From Sporosarcina sp. Marseille-Q4063 (GTDB lineage Bacteria > Bacillota > Bacilli > Bacillales_A > Planococcaceae): 64,000 nucleotides of DNA. The stretch spans positions 2,232,001-2,296,000 of the forward strand of contig NZ_CP070502.1 in the NCBI RefSeq assembly GCF_018309085.1, read 5' to 3'. How positions within the stretch are numbered: the stretch's first letter is position 1; the number at the start of each line of letters is the position of its first letter. The position numbers and the translations under genes were made by a program. The notes under the pieces were generated by a model. That model saw nothing but the letters and a program-made list of their open reading frames with translations. It was not told the DNA's origin and made no database searches. Below are positions 51,091 through 60,501 of this stretch, one piece after another.

Positions 51091-51825
51091 TTAAATAAAC
51101 CGATTAATAATAAGTTGGATGATCAGTGCTACAGTAACGCAGCGTAGGAGGATTTTTACGTGGTGTGGATTTAACTTTTCCGCAAGGCGGACGCCGATTT
51201 GTGCGCCGGACAATGATCCAGCCATGAGCGCGAAGGCAATTGGCCAAATGATTTTTCCCATGGCGATATAGCTGATTGCCGCACCGAAACCGCTGGAAAA
51301 CGTGGCGAGGCGAACGAAACCGATTGCCCGGAGGTATGCAATTCGAAGATGACCGAACAAATAAAGCAGAAGCGTTCCTTGCCCCGGTCCAAACATTCCG
51401 TCGTACAGGCCGATACTAAACAGTCCTGGAACACCCATTTTTGTCGGTCGAAGATCTTCTTCTCCCGTGAAGTCCGCTTTAGAAAAGAATGAAGTTAAAA
51501 ATGCGAAGATCAAAAGCACAACGGCAACCGTATACATCGTACTTTCCGTCAACCGCGTTGCGATAAAGCCGCCCGTGAATCCGCCGGTAAGCGACACAGG
51601 AATAATCCAATATGATTCTTTCAAGGTAATTTGCTTTTTTAACAATACCGTTATAAATGTCGAAAACGAGCTAACGGTTGTCGATATTTTCCCCGCCCCG
51701 ATGACGGAGTGAATTGGGATGCCCATCAACAGCATCGCCGGAACTGTAATAAGTCCGCCGCCGCCCGCAAGCGTTCCAAGCGTCATAGCTACCATGCCGA
51801 TAAAATATAATAATACATAATCCAA
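51091..51825 (-). CDS. TSUP-family (TauE/SafE) membrane exporter
   Basis: A roughly 244-residue membrane protein with seven to eight helices. Family marks are GTLAGGGGLITVPAMLLMGIPIHSVIGAGKIS at the start, LTGGFTGGFIATRL near residue 80 and LYDGMFGPGQGTLLLYLF near 145. TSUP proteins move sulfite, sulfoacetate or other small anions; the substrate is unknown. TTG at 51825 is spaced correctly from AAGGTGG; the GTG at 51837 overlaps that site. Confidence 0.85.
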   Translation of the reverse strand: MDYVLLYFIGMVAMTLGTLAGGGGLITVPAMLLMGIPIHSVIGAGKISTTVSSFSTFITVLLKKQITLKESYWIIPVSLTGGFTGGFIATRLTESTMYTVAVVLLIFAFLTSFFSKADFTGEEDLRPTKMGVPGLFSIGLYDGMFGPGQGTLLLYLFGHLRIAYLRAIGFVRLATFSSGFGAAISYIAMGKIIWPIAFALMAGSLSGAQIGVRLAEKLNPHHVKILLRCVTVALIIQLIINRFI

Positions 51826-51989
51826 ACCAGTCACCACCTTACTTTAAGTATACGTCTAGTTGACTGATTAGGAAATTCAATTGTTTCGAATTAAGTCCAT
51901 AAGGTTTCCTTATGAGATTGCTTCCAAAAACGGTCATATGGGTTTCGAAACTCTAGCGGTATACTAAAGATATAAGGGGGAGAAATCAT

Positions 51990-52358
51990 ATGAGTACATT
52001 CTTAACAGGCATTGACCATATCCAAATCGCGGCACCCAAGGGTTCTGAAGATGAAGCGCGCGCGTTTTATGGCGAAATTCTTGGCATGGAAGAAATTCTG
52101 AAACCGGAAAACTTGCAAGGACGCGGTGGTTGTTGGTTCAAAGTCGGTGCCGTGGAAGTGCATATCGGCATCCAACCAGATTTCATGCCTGCGAAAAAAG
52201 CCCATCCCGGTTTTACCGTGAATGCGCTTGAACAACTAAGGGAAAGGCTGCAAGAAGCAGGCTACCCAATCAGTGAAGAACCGCCCATCGAAGGCCGGTC
52301 TCGTTTCTTCACGCACGACCCATTCGGTAATCGCATCGAGTTTCTAGAATTAGAATGA
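51990..52358 (+). CDS. VOC-family (glyoxalase/dioxygenase fold) protein
   Basis: A 122-residue VOC protein: TGIDHIQIAAPKGSEDEARAFYGEILGM at the start (metal histidine), VEVHIGIQPDFMPAKKAHPGF near residue 55, and FFTHDPFGNRIEFLELE at the end (metal glutamate). It binds a divalent metal; the substrate is unknown. RBS AAGGGGGAG. Its stop directly abuts the next gene on the other strand. Confidence 0.88.
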   Translation: MSTFLTGIDHIQIAAPKGSEDEARAFYGEILGMEEILKPENLQGRGGCWFKVGAVEVHIGIQPDFMPAKKAHPGFTVNALEQLRERLQEAGYPISEEPPIEGRSRFFTHDPFGNRIEFLELE

Positions 52359-53309
52359 TTATGCTTCAATAATTTCCCGTTCTTGCCTATCAAGTTTTTC
52401 CAACCCATGAAGGATTTCATCACGTTTTCTCGCTAAATCATCCTGAACACGACGCACATCTCTTAACACATCATTCAACTTAGCTTTCGCATCCGTGATT
52501 CGTGAATGCACTGCCCAATCTGAAAAGATATTATCGAAAAAGATGTCCGTGAATGTAAAAACATCATTTTGGTTCACTGTAAAGGATTCCGTGGCGACGT
52601 TTTGGACATCCATTAACTCCGTTTCAAAATGTCGCAATGCACGCTGCGCGCGGTGAACATAATCATCTGAACTGTTGATTTCCGAGTATTTTAACGCCGA
52701 GACAATGAGTCCGCCGCCCAGAAACGTATCCCAAACCGACATTCCTTCTGCAGAACCTAACTTATCGATTGCCGCCCCGAGTGCACGGCTCGCTTTACTG
52801 CCCGCATCACGCGCTTCATCGACCTCGCGCAATATGGAACGCAACGTCACGCGCTCATCGGCAATTTTTTGCAATGTGCTATTCGCCACGGAATCATAAC
52901 GGCGTATCCACGTCTCCTTCTCTTTTAAAAAGTCCGCCCAGTCTTCATCGATGTAAGCAAAGTCAGGGTTTTTCATATCCGCTCGTAATCTTGTTACCTC
53001 TGCTTCAAGATCAACAAGATTTTTCTCAGCTTCGTTATATTTCAGTTCCGCCTCCGCGGCTTCTGCAATTTCTTTTTCCATCTTTTCATCCCATTTGCCG
53101 GTCCACTCATTTATTTTATTCATAAATGAAAATCGCCCGAGTTTCGCGACGTCCTGTTGTTCTTTCGTTAGTTTTTTATGAAAACGATCGCGCAGTATTC
53201 GCGCATCTTTCAACCCGGCCTCTGCCCCATCAAGCCGACGCTTCACACGATTCCGCTCTGTCCGTTTCATCGTCAACGCCAACTGCCGCTCGTGAATATC
53301 TCCTCTCAT
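52359..53309 (-). CDS. long coiled-coil protein of unknown function
   Basis: A 316-residue protein with little but charged helices: residues 1-110 and 130-200 and the last 50 form strong coiled coils (for example DAKAKLNDVLRDVRRVQDDLARKRDEI). A short central glycine segment (WDTFLGGGLIVSALKYSEIN) is the only hydrophobic part, followed by FTFTDIFFDNIFSDWAV. No signal peptide. No family recognised. ATG at 53309 follows GGGGGCGG. Confidence 0.7.
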   Translation of the reverse strand: MRGDIHERQLALTMKRTERNRVKRRLDGAEAGLKDARILRDRFHKKLTKEQQDVAKLGRFSFMNKINEWTGKWDEKMEKEIAEAAEAELKYNEAEKNLVDLEAEVTRLRADMKNPDFAYIDEDWADFLKEKETWIRRYDSVANSTLQKIADERVTLRSILREVDEARDAGSKASRALGAAIDKLGSAEGMSVWDTFLGGGLIVSALKYSEINSSDDYVHRAQRALRHFETELMDVQNVATESFTVNQNDVFTFTDIFFDNIFSDWAVHSRITDAKAKLNDVLRDVRRVQDDLARKRDEILHGLEKLDRQEREIIEA

Positions 53310-53425
53310 CGACACCGCCCCCTTTTTAATCTATACGGATTTGTTTGAATAAAGTTTCAATTAACTTGATGCAAATCAAGGCGATCTCACTAAATAGCTT
53401 CTATTCTTAAGATAGGGGTGATGGT

Positions 53426-53899
53426 ATGAAATTCATTCAATTAATCTCTATTTTGCTTTTTTTATCGACTTGTGGGAATGAAGCTATCGTTAGTACATTG
53501 CCAGACCCCGTTCCAGATCAAGAAATTCTTTCATCCGAAGAAGGATTATCCTTAACGCTTCTCGAAGATACATTTACCGGTTCACCAATAATCATTTACA
53601 CGCATGTTCAAAATGACAGCAATGATGATTACGGCTATGGGGACTTCTACCACATTGAAGTAGAGAAAGACGGACAGTGGTACATTATTACGTACTCAGA
53701 TGCCGTGTTTTTTAAAAATCCACGCTTCAAAGATTTCGGAAGCACCTTATTAGCAGGGAATGAGGCCTACCAAACTTTTTCCGTTGAAGAACTTGGCGTT
53801 GACCTCTTTCCGGGAAATTATCGTCTTGTCAAAACATTTTTATCACAAGGTGAAGCATTCTATGAAATAACTGTAGCTGTACCATTTTTCGTTAAATAA
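53426..53899 (+). CDS. lipoprotein with Ig-like fold (immunoglobulin-like surface domain)
   Basis: A 157-residue exported lipoprotein: MKFIQLISILLFLSTCGNE has a basic start, hydrophobic core and lipobox LSTC with cysteine 16. The mature part (LSLTLLEDTFTG, YHIEVEKDGQWYIITYSDAVF, SVEELGVDLFPGNYRLVKTF) resembles the small bacterial Ig-like domain found in Bacillus lipoproteins. Function unknown. An SMI1/KNR4 gene follows after 15 bases and is probably cotranscribed. Confidence 0.78.
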   Translation: MKFIQLISILLFLSTCGNEAIVSTLPDPVPDQEILSSEEGLSLTLLEDTFTGSPIIIYTHVQNDSNDDYGYGDFYHIEVEKDGQWYIITYSDAVFFKNPRFKDFGSTLLAGNEAYQTFSVEELGVDLFPGNYRLVKTFLSQGEAFYEITVAVPFFVK

Positions 53900-53914
53900 A
53901 GGGGAGAAATTTAG

Positions 53915-54373
53915 TTGGATTGGATATTTGAATCTATCAATAACGGCGTAACGAACGAAGAAATAGTAGCCGCACAAGCAAAATTAGGTGTTTTATTGCC
54001 CAATGACTTTCTTGAATTAATGAAGAAGTCAAATGGCGGTTATATAAATTACGATAAACGAGCATTTCCCATCGATTTCAACATTGAAAGCGGCGATGCA
54101 TTTATCGAAGTGGAAGAAATTATGGGCGTTCATGAAGAAGGAATTTTACTGAGTGAATACTTGATCCAGGAATGGGATTTACCGAGGAACCTTGTTTTAT
54201 TCGCGGGAAGTGGCCATGCATGGCTTGGGTTCAACTATGAGGGACGTGACATTCCAAATGTGGTATATGTCGAACCGGATGATGGTGGCGACGGGAATAA
54301 CTTTCATGTTATCGCTGAAACTTTTACGGAGTTTATAAGTAAGTTGGATGACCCCGATAAATATTTTGATTAA
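53915..54373 (+). CDS. SMI1/KNR4 family protein
   Basis: A 152-residue protein with the SUKH-type fold: VTNEEIVAAQAKLGVLLPNDFLELMKKSNGGYI at the start and WDLPRNLVLFAGSGHAWLGFNYEG in the second half. SUKH proteins are often immunity proteins of contact toxins, but isolated genes like this are common in Bacillales and no toxin gene is next to it. TTG start at 53915 with GGGGAG nine bases upstream. Confidence 0.85.
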   Translation: MDWIFESINNGVTNEEIVAAQAKLGVLLPNDFLELMKKSNGGYINYDKRAFPIDFNIESGDAFIEVEEIMGVHEEGILLSEYLIQEWDLPRNLVLFAGSGHAWLGFNYEGRDIPNVVYVEPDDGGDGNNFHVIAETFTEFISKLDDPDKYFD

Positions 54374-54376
54374 AAT

Positions 54377-54407
54377 AAAAAAGTCCACGACAATTCGCGG
54401 ACTTTTT
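54377..54407. terminator. bidirectional terminator
   Basis: AAAAAAGTCCACG pairs with CGCGGACTTTTT around a short loop (one mismatch). Confidence 0.88.
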
Positions 54408-54412
54408 GCATG

Positions 54413-54892
54413 TTAATAATGGTTCGTCTTAATTCGCTCTTTACGATGTTCTCTTCTCGCAGGCCCCATGTCATATAACGCTTTTTCATCTTCCGTTTCT
54501 GGTTTGACCCCCGGAACGGGCGTGGGCTTTTTGTTTTCGTCCATCGCAACCATCGTCAAAAAGGACTCCGTCGTTAATTTCTTCACGCCTGTCAATAAAT
54601 TCGTTGAGTGTACCAGTACATGCACTTCCATGGAGGTGCGTCCCGTTGAACTGACAACCGCTTCCAACTCCAAAACGTCACCGACATAAGCGGATGATAC
54701 AAAGTCGACTCGGTCGATGGATGCCGTGACGACAGCCGTATTGGAATGCTTCATTGCGGTGATCGCCGCGATTTCATCGATGTAGGCGAGCACGATTCCG
54801 CCGAATATTGTTTGCAGATGATTCGTATCAGGTGGTAACACCAGTTTGGTTTGTACAGTGCGTGATTGACTCATTAATCGTGTGTCGGACAT
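54413..54892 (-). CDS. acyl-CoA thioesterase (hotdog fold)
   Basis: A 159-residue hotdog thioesterase of the YkhA/BFIT type: DTNHLQTIFGGIVLAYIDEIAAITAMKHS carries the active-site region (N.L.T.FGG..L...D), followed by VTASIDRVDFVSSAYVGDVLELEA and SFLTMVAMDENKKPTPVPG. It hydrolyses acyl-CoA to free acid and CoA. Alone in its operon. Confidence 0.9.
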   Translation of the reverse strand: MSDTRLMSQSRTVQTKLVLPPDTNHLQTIFGGIVLAYIDEIAAITAMKHSNTAVVTASIDRVDFVSSAYVGDVLELEAVVSSTGRTSMEVHVLVHSTNLLTGVKKLTTESFLTMVAMDENKKPTPVPGVKPETEDEKALYDMGPARREHRKERIKTNHY

Positions 54893-54989
54893 TTTATCAT
54901 TTCCTTTTCTTTACTATCTTCATTTCCAATATACCCGTTCCACATAATGTTGAACAACTTTTCCGTCGCAGAAACGCCAAACTTCGTCA

Positions 54990-55101
54990 AAACGACCAAT
55001 AATCGCATCGAAACGACTAAAGCGCACAGCCAAACGACTATACCCACCCCGAAACGACCAATGAGACACGCAAACGACCAATAACCGCTCCCAAGCGACC
55101 A
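54990..55101. repeat. 21-bp-period array, family B, copy 2 (six AAACGACCA cores)
   Basis: Cores begin at 54990, 55011, 55032, 55052, 55072 and 55093 (steps 21, 21, 20, 20, 21): AAACGACCA, AAACGACTA, AAACGACTA, AAACGACCA, AAACGACCA, AAGCGACCA. A weaker AAACGCCAA lies at 54972, before the first core. The 11-12-base spacers differ, though short words such as AAGCGC recur in copy 1. It lies between the thioesterase start and the end of the urease operon. Confidence 0.85.
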
Positions 55102-55141
55102 ATACCCACCCGCCATCATCCAATCCCCACAAAAAACAAAA

Positions 55142-55174
55142 AAAGGCGAACCCCACAACTCGAGGTCCACCTTT
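55142..55174 (-). terminator. terminator of the urease operon
   Basis: On the minus strand AAAGGTGGACCTCG pairs imperfectly with GGGGTTCGCCTTT, followed by TTTT and further T runs. It overlaps the ureD stop. Confidence 0.7.
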
Positions 55175-55988
55175 AAACCATTTCCGACAACAACGCATAA
55201 ACTCGTTTCATCTCTTCCTGCAACGCCCATTGACTGCGACCCAGCCATCTACAATGAATGGCATTGCCTTCCAGTCGCGTCATGCTCGCTTGCAGTCCAT
55301 CTTCCACACGTAGCGTCTCTTGGACTGCGCGAATGTCAACAGCATCAATATTTGGCGACACTAACCAAACAGAGCCGATATACATCGCACCTTCAAGAAC
55401 ACCGACACCACCCAGCTCCAATTCACGAGGTGAAAAGTGGAGTGAGTCAAATGCGATTAATTCACCTTCGACAAATATCTTGAAGTTTGACCGAAACAAT
55501 TCGTAGTCGAAAATCTCGCCGCGTTTCTCTCGTCCAGGCGCGATAATTTCGCCCCATAACACCGTAGAATCAGCCGCTACGCGAAGTGTCGTATCCACCT
55601 GAAACTTCGCATCGACAAACGGAATAATGACTTCTGGCATCCATTCGAGACGTGCTCGTTCAGCAACGTCAACGTCTAATTTTAAAAAACATGTTTCCCC
55701 TGTATGCGAAGGGTAAATTTTCATCGCCGACTGCTGAATTAATCGGACCCGGCTATCGGGTGCAAGCTTTATCGTTATATCGTTACGGTCGCCCGCAACC
55801 ATGCCGCCCGAGGATTCCATAATGTAAACAGTCGCCGTCGGGTCCTTCCCTTCGTACAACTCGCGGCTGGCTTTTAACGGAGGTTGTTGGAAAACGTGAG
55901 GCATCCGCGTCAAGCCCCTTCGCAGTTCGAATTCCAAATCCAGTTTTCCGTTATGATGCCTGCGTGTTGGATTACCCATTTTCACCAA
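55173..55988 (-). CDS. ureD: urease accessory protein UreD
   Basis: A 271-residue UreD (UreH in some species): [29 protein letters not shown] at the start, [21 protein letters not shown] near residue 55 and [10 protein letters not shown] near 95. It forms the scaffold with UreF and UreG that delivers nickel and carbon dioxide to the apo-enzyme. TTG at 55988 fits the AGAAGGAG site; ATG at 55979 is the alternative. It is last in the operon, overlapping ureG by 17 bases. Confidence 0.93.
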   Translation of the reverse strand: MVKMGNPTRRHHNGKLDLEFELRRGLTRMPHVFQQPPLKASRELYEGKDPTATVYIMESSGGMVAGDRNDITIKLAPDSRVRLIQQSAMKIYPSHTGETCFLKLDVDVAERARLEWMPEVIIPFVDAKFQVDTTLRVAADSTVLWGEIIAPGREKRGEIFDYELFRSNFKIFVEGELIAFDSLHFSPRELELGGVGVLEGAMYIGSVWLVSPNIDAVDIRAVQETLRVEDGLQASMTRLEGNAIHCRWLGRSQWALQEEMKRVYALLSEMV

Positions 55989-56601
55989 CAGGCTTAGCTC
56001 CTTCTAAAAGCATGTGATGCTTGATCCATTCAACAATTTTATCAACATTTTTTTGAGTTCTCACGTCTGCGAAAATATACGGACGGCCACCGCGCATTTT
56101 TTTCGTATCGCTGTCCATTAAGTCTAGATCAACGCCTACATGCGGCGCAAGATTGGTTTTATTGATCAATAAAAGATCAGAACGCGTCAATGCTGGACCG
56201 CCTTTTCGCGGGATATCTTGCCCTTCTGCAACGTCAATGACATAAATATACCCATCGACAAGCTCCGGACTAAATGTAGCGGATAAATTATCCCCGCCGC
56301 TTTCAACAAAAATAATGTCGAGATCTTCAAAACGATTTTTCATTTCATCGATTGCTGCGAAGTTCATCGAAGCATCTTCACGGATTGCCGTATGCGGACA
56401 TCCGCCAGTTTCAACGCCAATAATGCGGTCTTCTCCAAGTACACCATTCGTCATTAAAAACTGTGCGTCTTCCCTTGTATAAATATCGTTCGTAATAACG
56501 CCTATATTATAATCTTTATGCATCGCGCGTGTCAGTTGGTCTACGAGCGATGTTTTACCCGACCCAACCGGTCCGCCGATTCCTATACGTACTGGTTTCA
56601 T
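55972..56601 (-). CDS. ureG: urease accessory GTPase UreG
   Basis: A 209-residue SIMIBI-class GTPase. The P-loop is [17 protein letters not shown] near residue 7, the nickel-binding CPH motif is in [16 protein letters not shown] near 65, and [17 protein letters not shown] and [13 protein letters not shown] follow. It drives nickel transfer to UreC in the complex with UreD and UreF. Confidence 0.97.
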   Translation of the reverse strand: MKPVRIGIGGPVGSGKTSLVDQLTRAMHKDYNIGVITNDIYTREDAQFLMTNGVLGEDRIIGVETGGCPHTAIREDASMNFAAIDEMKNRFEDLDIIFVESGGDNLSATFSPELVDGYIYVIDVAEGQDIPRKGGPALTRSDLLLINKTNLAPHVGVDLDLMDSDTKKMRGGRPYIFADVRTQKNVDKIVEWIKHHMLLEGAKPVGENG

Positions 56602-56618
56602 AAGAAAAACTCCTTTAG

Positions 56619-57359
56619 TTAAGAAATAAATAATCTCGAGAATAAATACTCATGCCTCATCGAAGCGAGTTCGATTCCGAGCGCATTGTTACTAATATCT
56701 TCTATCGTCAATGTCGAAACTAAGTCTGCGGCTTCTGTCACGGGTTGAATCAATTCATTAATCGCTTGAACGCCCGTATTTTGACCGAATGGAACAGCAC
56801 GAACCGCATTTTGAACGAGTCCGCTCACCGAAGCATACAAGTACATCATAACCGCGTGGTGCATGCTGACACCTGTCGTCGCGCTATAAATGCCGTACAA
56901 GACAGCGTAATGTCCTTTTATGGATTTCGCGTCAATGCGTTCTTTCCACTCGGCAAGAAATTCGTCGGTCCCCAATGGAGAAACCGTTCGAATAAACTGC
57001 CTCCCAAGATTCACGCTCGCTTCACGCGATTCCTTTGCTAGCTTCATCGCACCGCATAACTGTTCAAGTTCCAACAGCCTGTCCACGTCCTGTTTCAATG
57101 CGGCGGCATATGCTTCTTGAATGAGAATCGCATCGCTTCGCACTAAATTATTGAACAAGTAGGATGTACAAAACTCGATTAAATCTTCTTTTGTACGAAT
57201 GAGATCATCTTGTATATACGTTTCCATTCCATACGACTGCGTGTAAGAGCCAATTGGAAAAGCTGAATCATGAATTTGAAACAGCTGTAAAAGTGCTAAG
57301 TCAGTGGGAGTGGCCGCGGTATTTGAATGGCTGTTTAAACCGTCTTTCAGTCGTTTCAT
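56619..57359 (-). CDS. ureF: urease accessory protein UreF
   Basis: A roughly 246-residue helical protein: [29 protein letters not shown] near residue 20 is the family hallmark, followed by [45 protein letters not shown] near 150. It activates UreG in the maturation complex. The exact start is uncertain because the frame overlaps the ureE end by 59 bases; MKRLKDGLN at 57359 is used. Confidence 0.93.
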   Translation of the reverse strand: MKRLKDGLNSHSNTAATPTDLALLQLFQIHDSAFPIGSYTQSYGMETYIQDDLIRTKEDLIEFCTSYLFNNLVRSDAILIQEAYAAALKQDVDRLLELEQLCGAMKLAKESREASVNLGRQFIRTVSPLGTDEFLAEWKERIDAKSIKGHYAVLYGIYSATTGVSMHHAVMMYLYASVSGLVQNAVRAVPFGQNTGVQAINELIQPVTEAADLVSTLTIEDISNNALGIELASMRHEYLFSRLFIS

Positions 57360-57747
57360 AAGAAACACCCACTTCATCTAATAATGTATTTAGCGTATGG
57401 TCCGCGCGCACGATAATTTCGTTGTCATCAATTAGGGAAGGCGTATGCCGGTTTCCCAGTTCAAATGCCGCTTTACCCATTTCCGTCATGTTTTTCGGAC
57501 TGATAACAATGACAGGTTCCATCTTCGTTCGAACTGCAATCCGTCGTTCAGCATCTTCAAACAAGATATCCCCATATTGAAGAGGCTCTTCTGTACTAAG
57601 CCTTAAAGCAACATCAGTCCCATTGTCGGTTTCCGTACGGAGAATGCGCTTGCTCAGTTCTTCCCAGTCAAGCTCAATCCATTCGGTTTTCTTGCCGGCA
57701 ATTTCTTCTTCACTGCCTACGTTGCCAATCACTTTCTCAATCAACAT
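57301..57747 (-). CDS. ureE: urease nickel metallochaperone UreE
   Basis: A 148-residue UreE: an N-terminal peptide-binding domain (MLIEKVIGN, LALRLSTEEPLQYGDILFED-like) and a C-terminal ferredoxin-like metal domain with FELGNRHTPSLIDDNEIIVRAD and a final GHSH. The C-terminal histidine tail is short compared with His-rich UreE proteins. It brings nickel to the UreDFG complex. Confidence 0.95.
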   Translation of the reverse strand: MLIEKVIGNVGSEEEIAGKKTEWIELDWEELSKRILRTETDNGTDVALRLSTEEPLQYGDILFEDAERRIAVRTKMEPVIVISPKNMTEMGKAAFELGNRHTPSLIDDNEIIVRADHTLNTLLDEVGVSYETTERRFKQPFKYRGHSH

Positions 57748-57765
57748 CGGGCATCCTCCTTAAAA

Positions 57766-57784
57766 GACCTGCAGGGTGCAGGTC
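57766..57784 (-). other. perfect hairpin between ureC and ureE
   Basis: GACCTGCA-GGG-TGCAGGTC: eight perfect pairs and a three-base loop in the 51-base ureC-ureE gap, without a U run. It is more likely a transcript stability or processing hairpin than a terminator. Confidence 0.65.
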
Positions 57785-57798
57785 ATGAATTTTGTTAA

Positions 57799-59514
57799 TT
57801 AAAATAGGAAATAGCGCTGTGCCATCGGTAGAACATCTACAGGTTCACACGTAGCCAGTTCACCATCTAATTTAACTTCATAAGTTTCTGGATTCACATC
57901 GATATCCGGCGTTTCACTATTATGTTTCATATCCGCTTTTGAAATATTACGGCAGTTTTTCACCGTACCAATCATTCGTTTCAAACCAAGCTTTTCAGGC
58001 AGTCCTTCTTCCACAGCGATTTTCGGCAGGAAAGTCATCGCAGCATTTTGCGGTCCTTTACCGTGGAAACCATACATGCGACGACCCATCATCGGTTGTG
58101 GCGTTGGTATCGAAGCGTTCGGATCGCCTGTCATTGCATAAACAGCAATTCCGCCTTTTATGACAACGTCAGCTTTCACACCGAAAAACGCGGGATCCCA
58201 AAGAATAATATCCGCAAGTTTTCCTTCTTCGAGCGAACCAACTTCATGGCCGATTCCAGATGCGATCGCTGGGTTAATATTTAATTTTGCAATATAACGT
58301 TTCACGCGGAAGTTATCGTGATCTTTTCCTTCATCTTGTGGAAGAGGCCCGCGTTGCATTTTCATTTTATTCGCAGTTTGCCATGTTCGAATTGCTACTT
58401 CACCAACACGCCCCATGGCTTGTGAATCGGATGACATAATACTGAGGACACCCATGTCTTGCATAATGTCTTCAGCCGCAATCGTTTCTGGACGAATACG
58501 CGAGTCCGCAAACGCTACGTCTTCTGGTACGTCATGTTTCAAATGGTGACACACCATAAGCATATCTAAATGCTCGTCAATCGTATTTGTTGTAAATGGT
58601 TTGGTCGGGTTAGTCGATGCCGGTAGCACATTCGGATACGATGCCATTTTCAGCTGATCCGGCGCATGTCCGCCGCCTGCTCCTTCTGTATGGAAAACAT
58701 GAATGACGCGTCCGTCAATCGCTTTGATTGTTTCTTCTACAAATCCAGCCTCGTTAAGTGTGTCCGAGTGAAGCGCCACTTGAATGTCATACTCATCTGC
58801 CACGCTCAAACTTTGATCGAGTGCCGCAGGAGTCGCGCCCCAATCTTCATGAATTTTCATGCCAATTGCACCCGCACGAACTTGTTCCACCAAAGGTTCT
58901 GGAGATGACGCACTACCTTTCCCGAGAAGTCCCACGTTAACTGGTAAATCTTCGACAGCTTGCAACATACGATGCAGATGCCACTCACCAGGCGTTACAC
59001 TCGTCGCTTTTGAACCTGCTGCCGGACCAGTTCCTCCGCCGATAAATGTCGTTGTACCAGCATTGAGTGCCGTCTCGACTTGCTGCGGGCTGATATAGTG
59101 AATATGCGTATCAATCGCTCCAGCTGTCGCAATTAAACCTTCACCGGCATACACTTCAGTCCCAACCCCAATAATCATTCCTTGGTCGACACCATCCATT
59201 GTGTTCGGGTTTCCTGCTTTACCAATTCCGGCAATGCGACCGTCTTTAATCCCGATATCCGCTTTCACAATTCCTGTGTAATCGATAATCATGACGTTTG
59301 TAATGACAGTATCCAAAACGCCTTCATCGCGTAATGATTTACCATCTTGTCCCATTGAAACGCGGAGCGACTTTCCGCCTCCGAATACACCTTCGTCTCC
59401 GTATTTCGTGTAATCTTTTTCAATTTCTATCCATAAATCCGTATCCGCAAGCCTTACTTTATCGCCGACTGTCGGACCAAACATTTTTGCATATTGATCA
59501 TGTGTTACTTTCAT
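57799..59514 (-). CDS. ureC: urease alpha subunit UreC
   Basis: A 571-residue catalytic subunit. Nickel ligands and active-site blocks are visible: [19 protein letters not shown] near residue 134, the carbamylated lysine in [18 protein letters not shown] near 219, [17 protein letters not shown] and [15 protein letters not shown] near 275, and [31 protein letters not shown] (mobile flap) near 320. It hydrolyses urea to ammonia and carbamate in the cytoplasm. It overlaps ureB by four bases. Confidence 0.98.
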   Translation of the reverse strand: MKVTHDQYAKMFGPTVGDKVRLADTDLWIEIEKDYTKYGDEGVFGGGKSLRVSMGQDGKSLRDEGVLDTVITNVMIIDYTGIVKADIGIKDGRIAGIGKAGNPNTMDGVDQGMIIGVGTEVYAGEGLIATAGAIDTHIHYISPQQVETALNAGTTTFIGGGTGPAAGSKATSVTPGEWHLHRMLQAVEDLPVNVGLLGKGSASSPEPLVEQVRAGAIGMKIHEDWGATPAALDQSLSVADEYDIQVALHSDTLNEAGFVEETIKAIDGRVIHVFHTEGAGGGHAPDQLKMASYPNVLPASTNPTKPFTTNTIDEHLDMLMVCHHLKHDVPEDVAFADSRIRPETIAAEDIMQDMGVLSIMSSDSQAMGRVGEVAIRTWQTANKMKMQRGPLPQDEGKDHDNFRVKRYIAKLNINPAIASGIGHEVGSLEEGKLADIILWDPAFFGVKADVVIKGGIAVYAMTGDPNASIPTPQPMMGRRMYGFHGKGPQNAAMTFLPKIAVEEGLPEKLGLKRMIGTVKNCRNISKADMKHNSETPDIDVNPETYEVKLDGELATCEPVDVLPMAQRYFLF

Positions 59515-59879
59515 TTATGCTCCGCTCCTTTATAGCCACCTTCAGATGCTTTTTCTACAATTTCATCTTTATTATGCGTGGAGCCTTCCGTTAACTTGTT
59601 CAATCCGAAAACATGACGTTTTCCGCCAAATTCAGTTAACTCAACTTCTTTTTCTTCACCCGGTTCGAACCGTACCGCAGTCCCTGATGGAATATTTAAA
59701 TGCATACCAACTGCTTGTTCACGGTCAAACTCTAGATTTTTATTCACTTCAATAAAGTGAAAGTGGGAGCCTACTTGAATCGGTCTGTCGCCTGTATTTG
59801 CGACACGAACTGTTTTCGTAGGGCGTCCAGCGTTTATTTCAATTTTGCCTTCCGCAGGTCTAATTTCTCCTGGAATCAT
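59511..59879 (-). CDS. ureB: urease beta subunit UreB
   Basis: A 122-residue structural subunit: [20 protein letters not shown] start, [46 protein letters not shown] middle. It packs with UreA and UreC into the (UreABC)3 trimer. The overlap with ureC is ATGA. Confidence 0.97.
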   Translation of the reverse strand: MIPGEIRPAEGKIEINAGRPTKTVRVANTGDRPIQVGSHFHFIEVNKNLEFDREQAVGMHLNIPSGTAVRFEPGEEKEVELTEFGGKRHVFGLNKLTEGSTHNKDEIVEKASEGGYKGAEHK

Positions 59880-59894
59880 GCGTGTTTCCTCCTC

Positions 59895-60197
59895 TTATTG
59901 AATTGGGTTATGGACAGTGACAAGCTTTGTCCCGTCTGGGAACGTACATTCAATTTGTACATCGCTAATCATATCCGCTACACCGACCATAACATCATCG
60001 ACTGTCAATACTTGTTTTCCTTCGCTCATTAGTTGTGCAACCGACTTTCCGTCTCGTGCACCTTCCATAATGTAGTGGCTAAGAAATGCCATTGCTTCTG
60101 GATAATTTAATTTAACCCCACGTTCTTTTCGTTTAATTGCAAGTTCACCTGCTACGTGAAGTAGTAATTTTTCCTGTTCGACTGGTGATAACTTCAT
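59895..60197 (-). CDS. ureA: urease gamma subunit UreA
   Basis: A 100-residue subunit: [20 protein letters not shown] start, [23 protein letters not shown] and [24 protein letters not shown]. It is the first gene of ureABCEFGD. ATG at 60197 follows GAGGTGTTTTTA at a good spacing; an earlier TTG frame adds three residues only. No nickel transporter gene is in the window. Confidence 0.97.
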   Translation of the reverse strand: MKLSPVEQEKLLLHVAGELAIKRKERGVKLNYPEAMAFLSHYIMEGARDGKSVAQLMSEGKQVLTVDDVMVGVADMISDVQIECTFPDGTKLVTVHNPIQ

Positions 60198-60423
60198 TAA
60201 AAACACCTCTTTTCTTGAAATTTAAATAAAACTACCCCTAGATAGGTTTAGATTTACCATGTTATTTAATTTTGTCTCTATTTTGTATGGGTGCATGAAC
60301 ATGCATAGGAACAAAGATTTTGTCGTTCGAATTTAAGCAAAGCGAATGATTGCATATATCTTACAACGAGAGGAGGGATAATTTTTTATTCACTAATTAA
60401 TTGTAATGGATAGAAATCACATA

Positions 60424-60452
60424 TTCAACAATGACACATTACAATTGTTGAA
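60424..60452. other. inverted repeat in the ureA-ldcA gap
   Basis: TTCAACAAT (60424) and ATTGTTGAA (60444) are a perfect nine-base inverted repeat with an 11-base loop. No U run follows closely. It may be an operator or a weak terminator for the LD-carboxypeptidase gene. No clear TnrA or other promoter motif was found in the rest of 60198-60501. Confidence 0.4.
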
Positions 60453-60501
60453 GAGTTTGAATTTTTTATGATTATCCAAGACCTCCGTGTTTACTATAGG
60501 T

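Noticed and set aside
55137..55248. Small minus-strand frames 54874-55248 rich in Gly/Trp
   Set aside because: They run through family B array 2, the terminator and the ureD end, and have no ribosome site.
60424..60452. TnrA/GlnR box upstream of urease
   Set aside because: TGTNA-N7-TNACA is not matched at the right spacing; only an unassigned inverted repeat is present.
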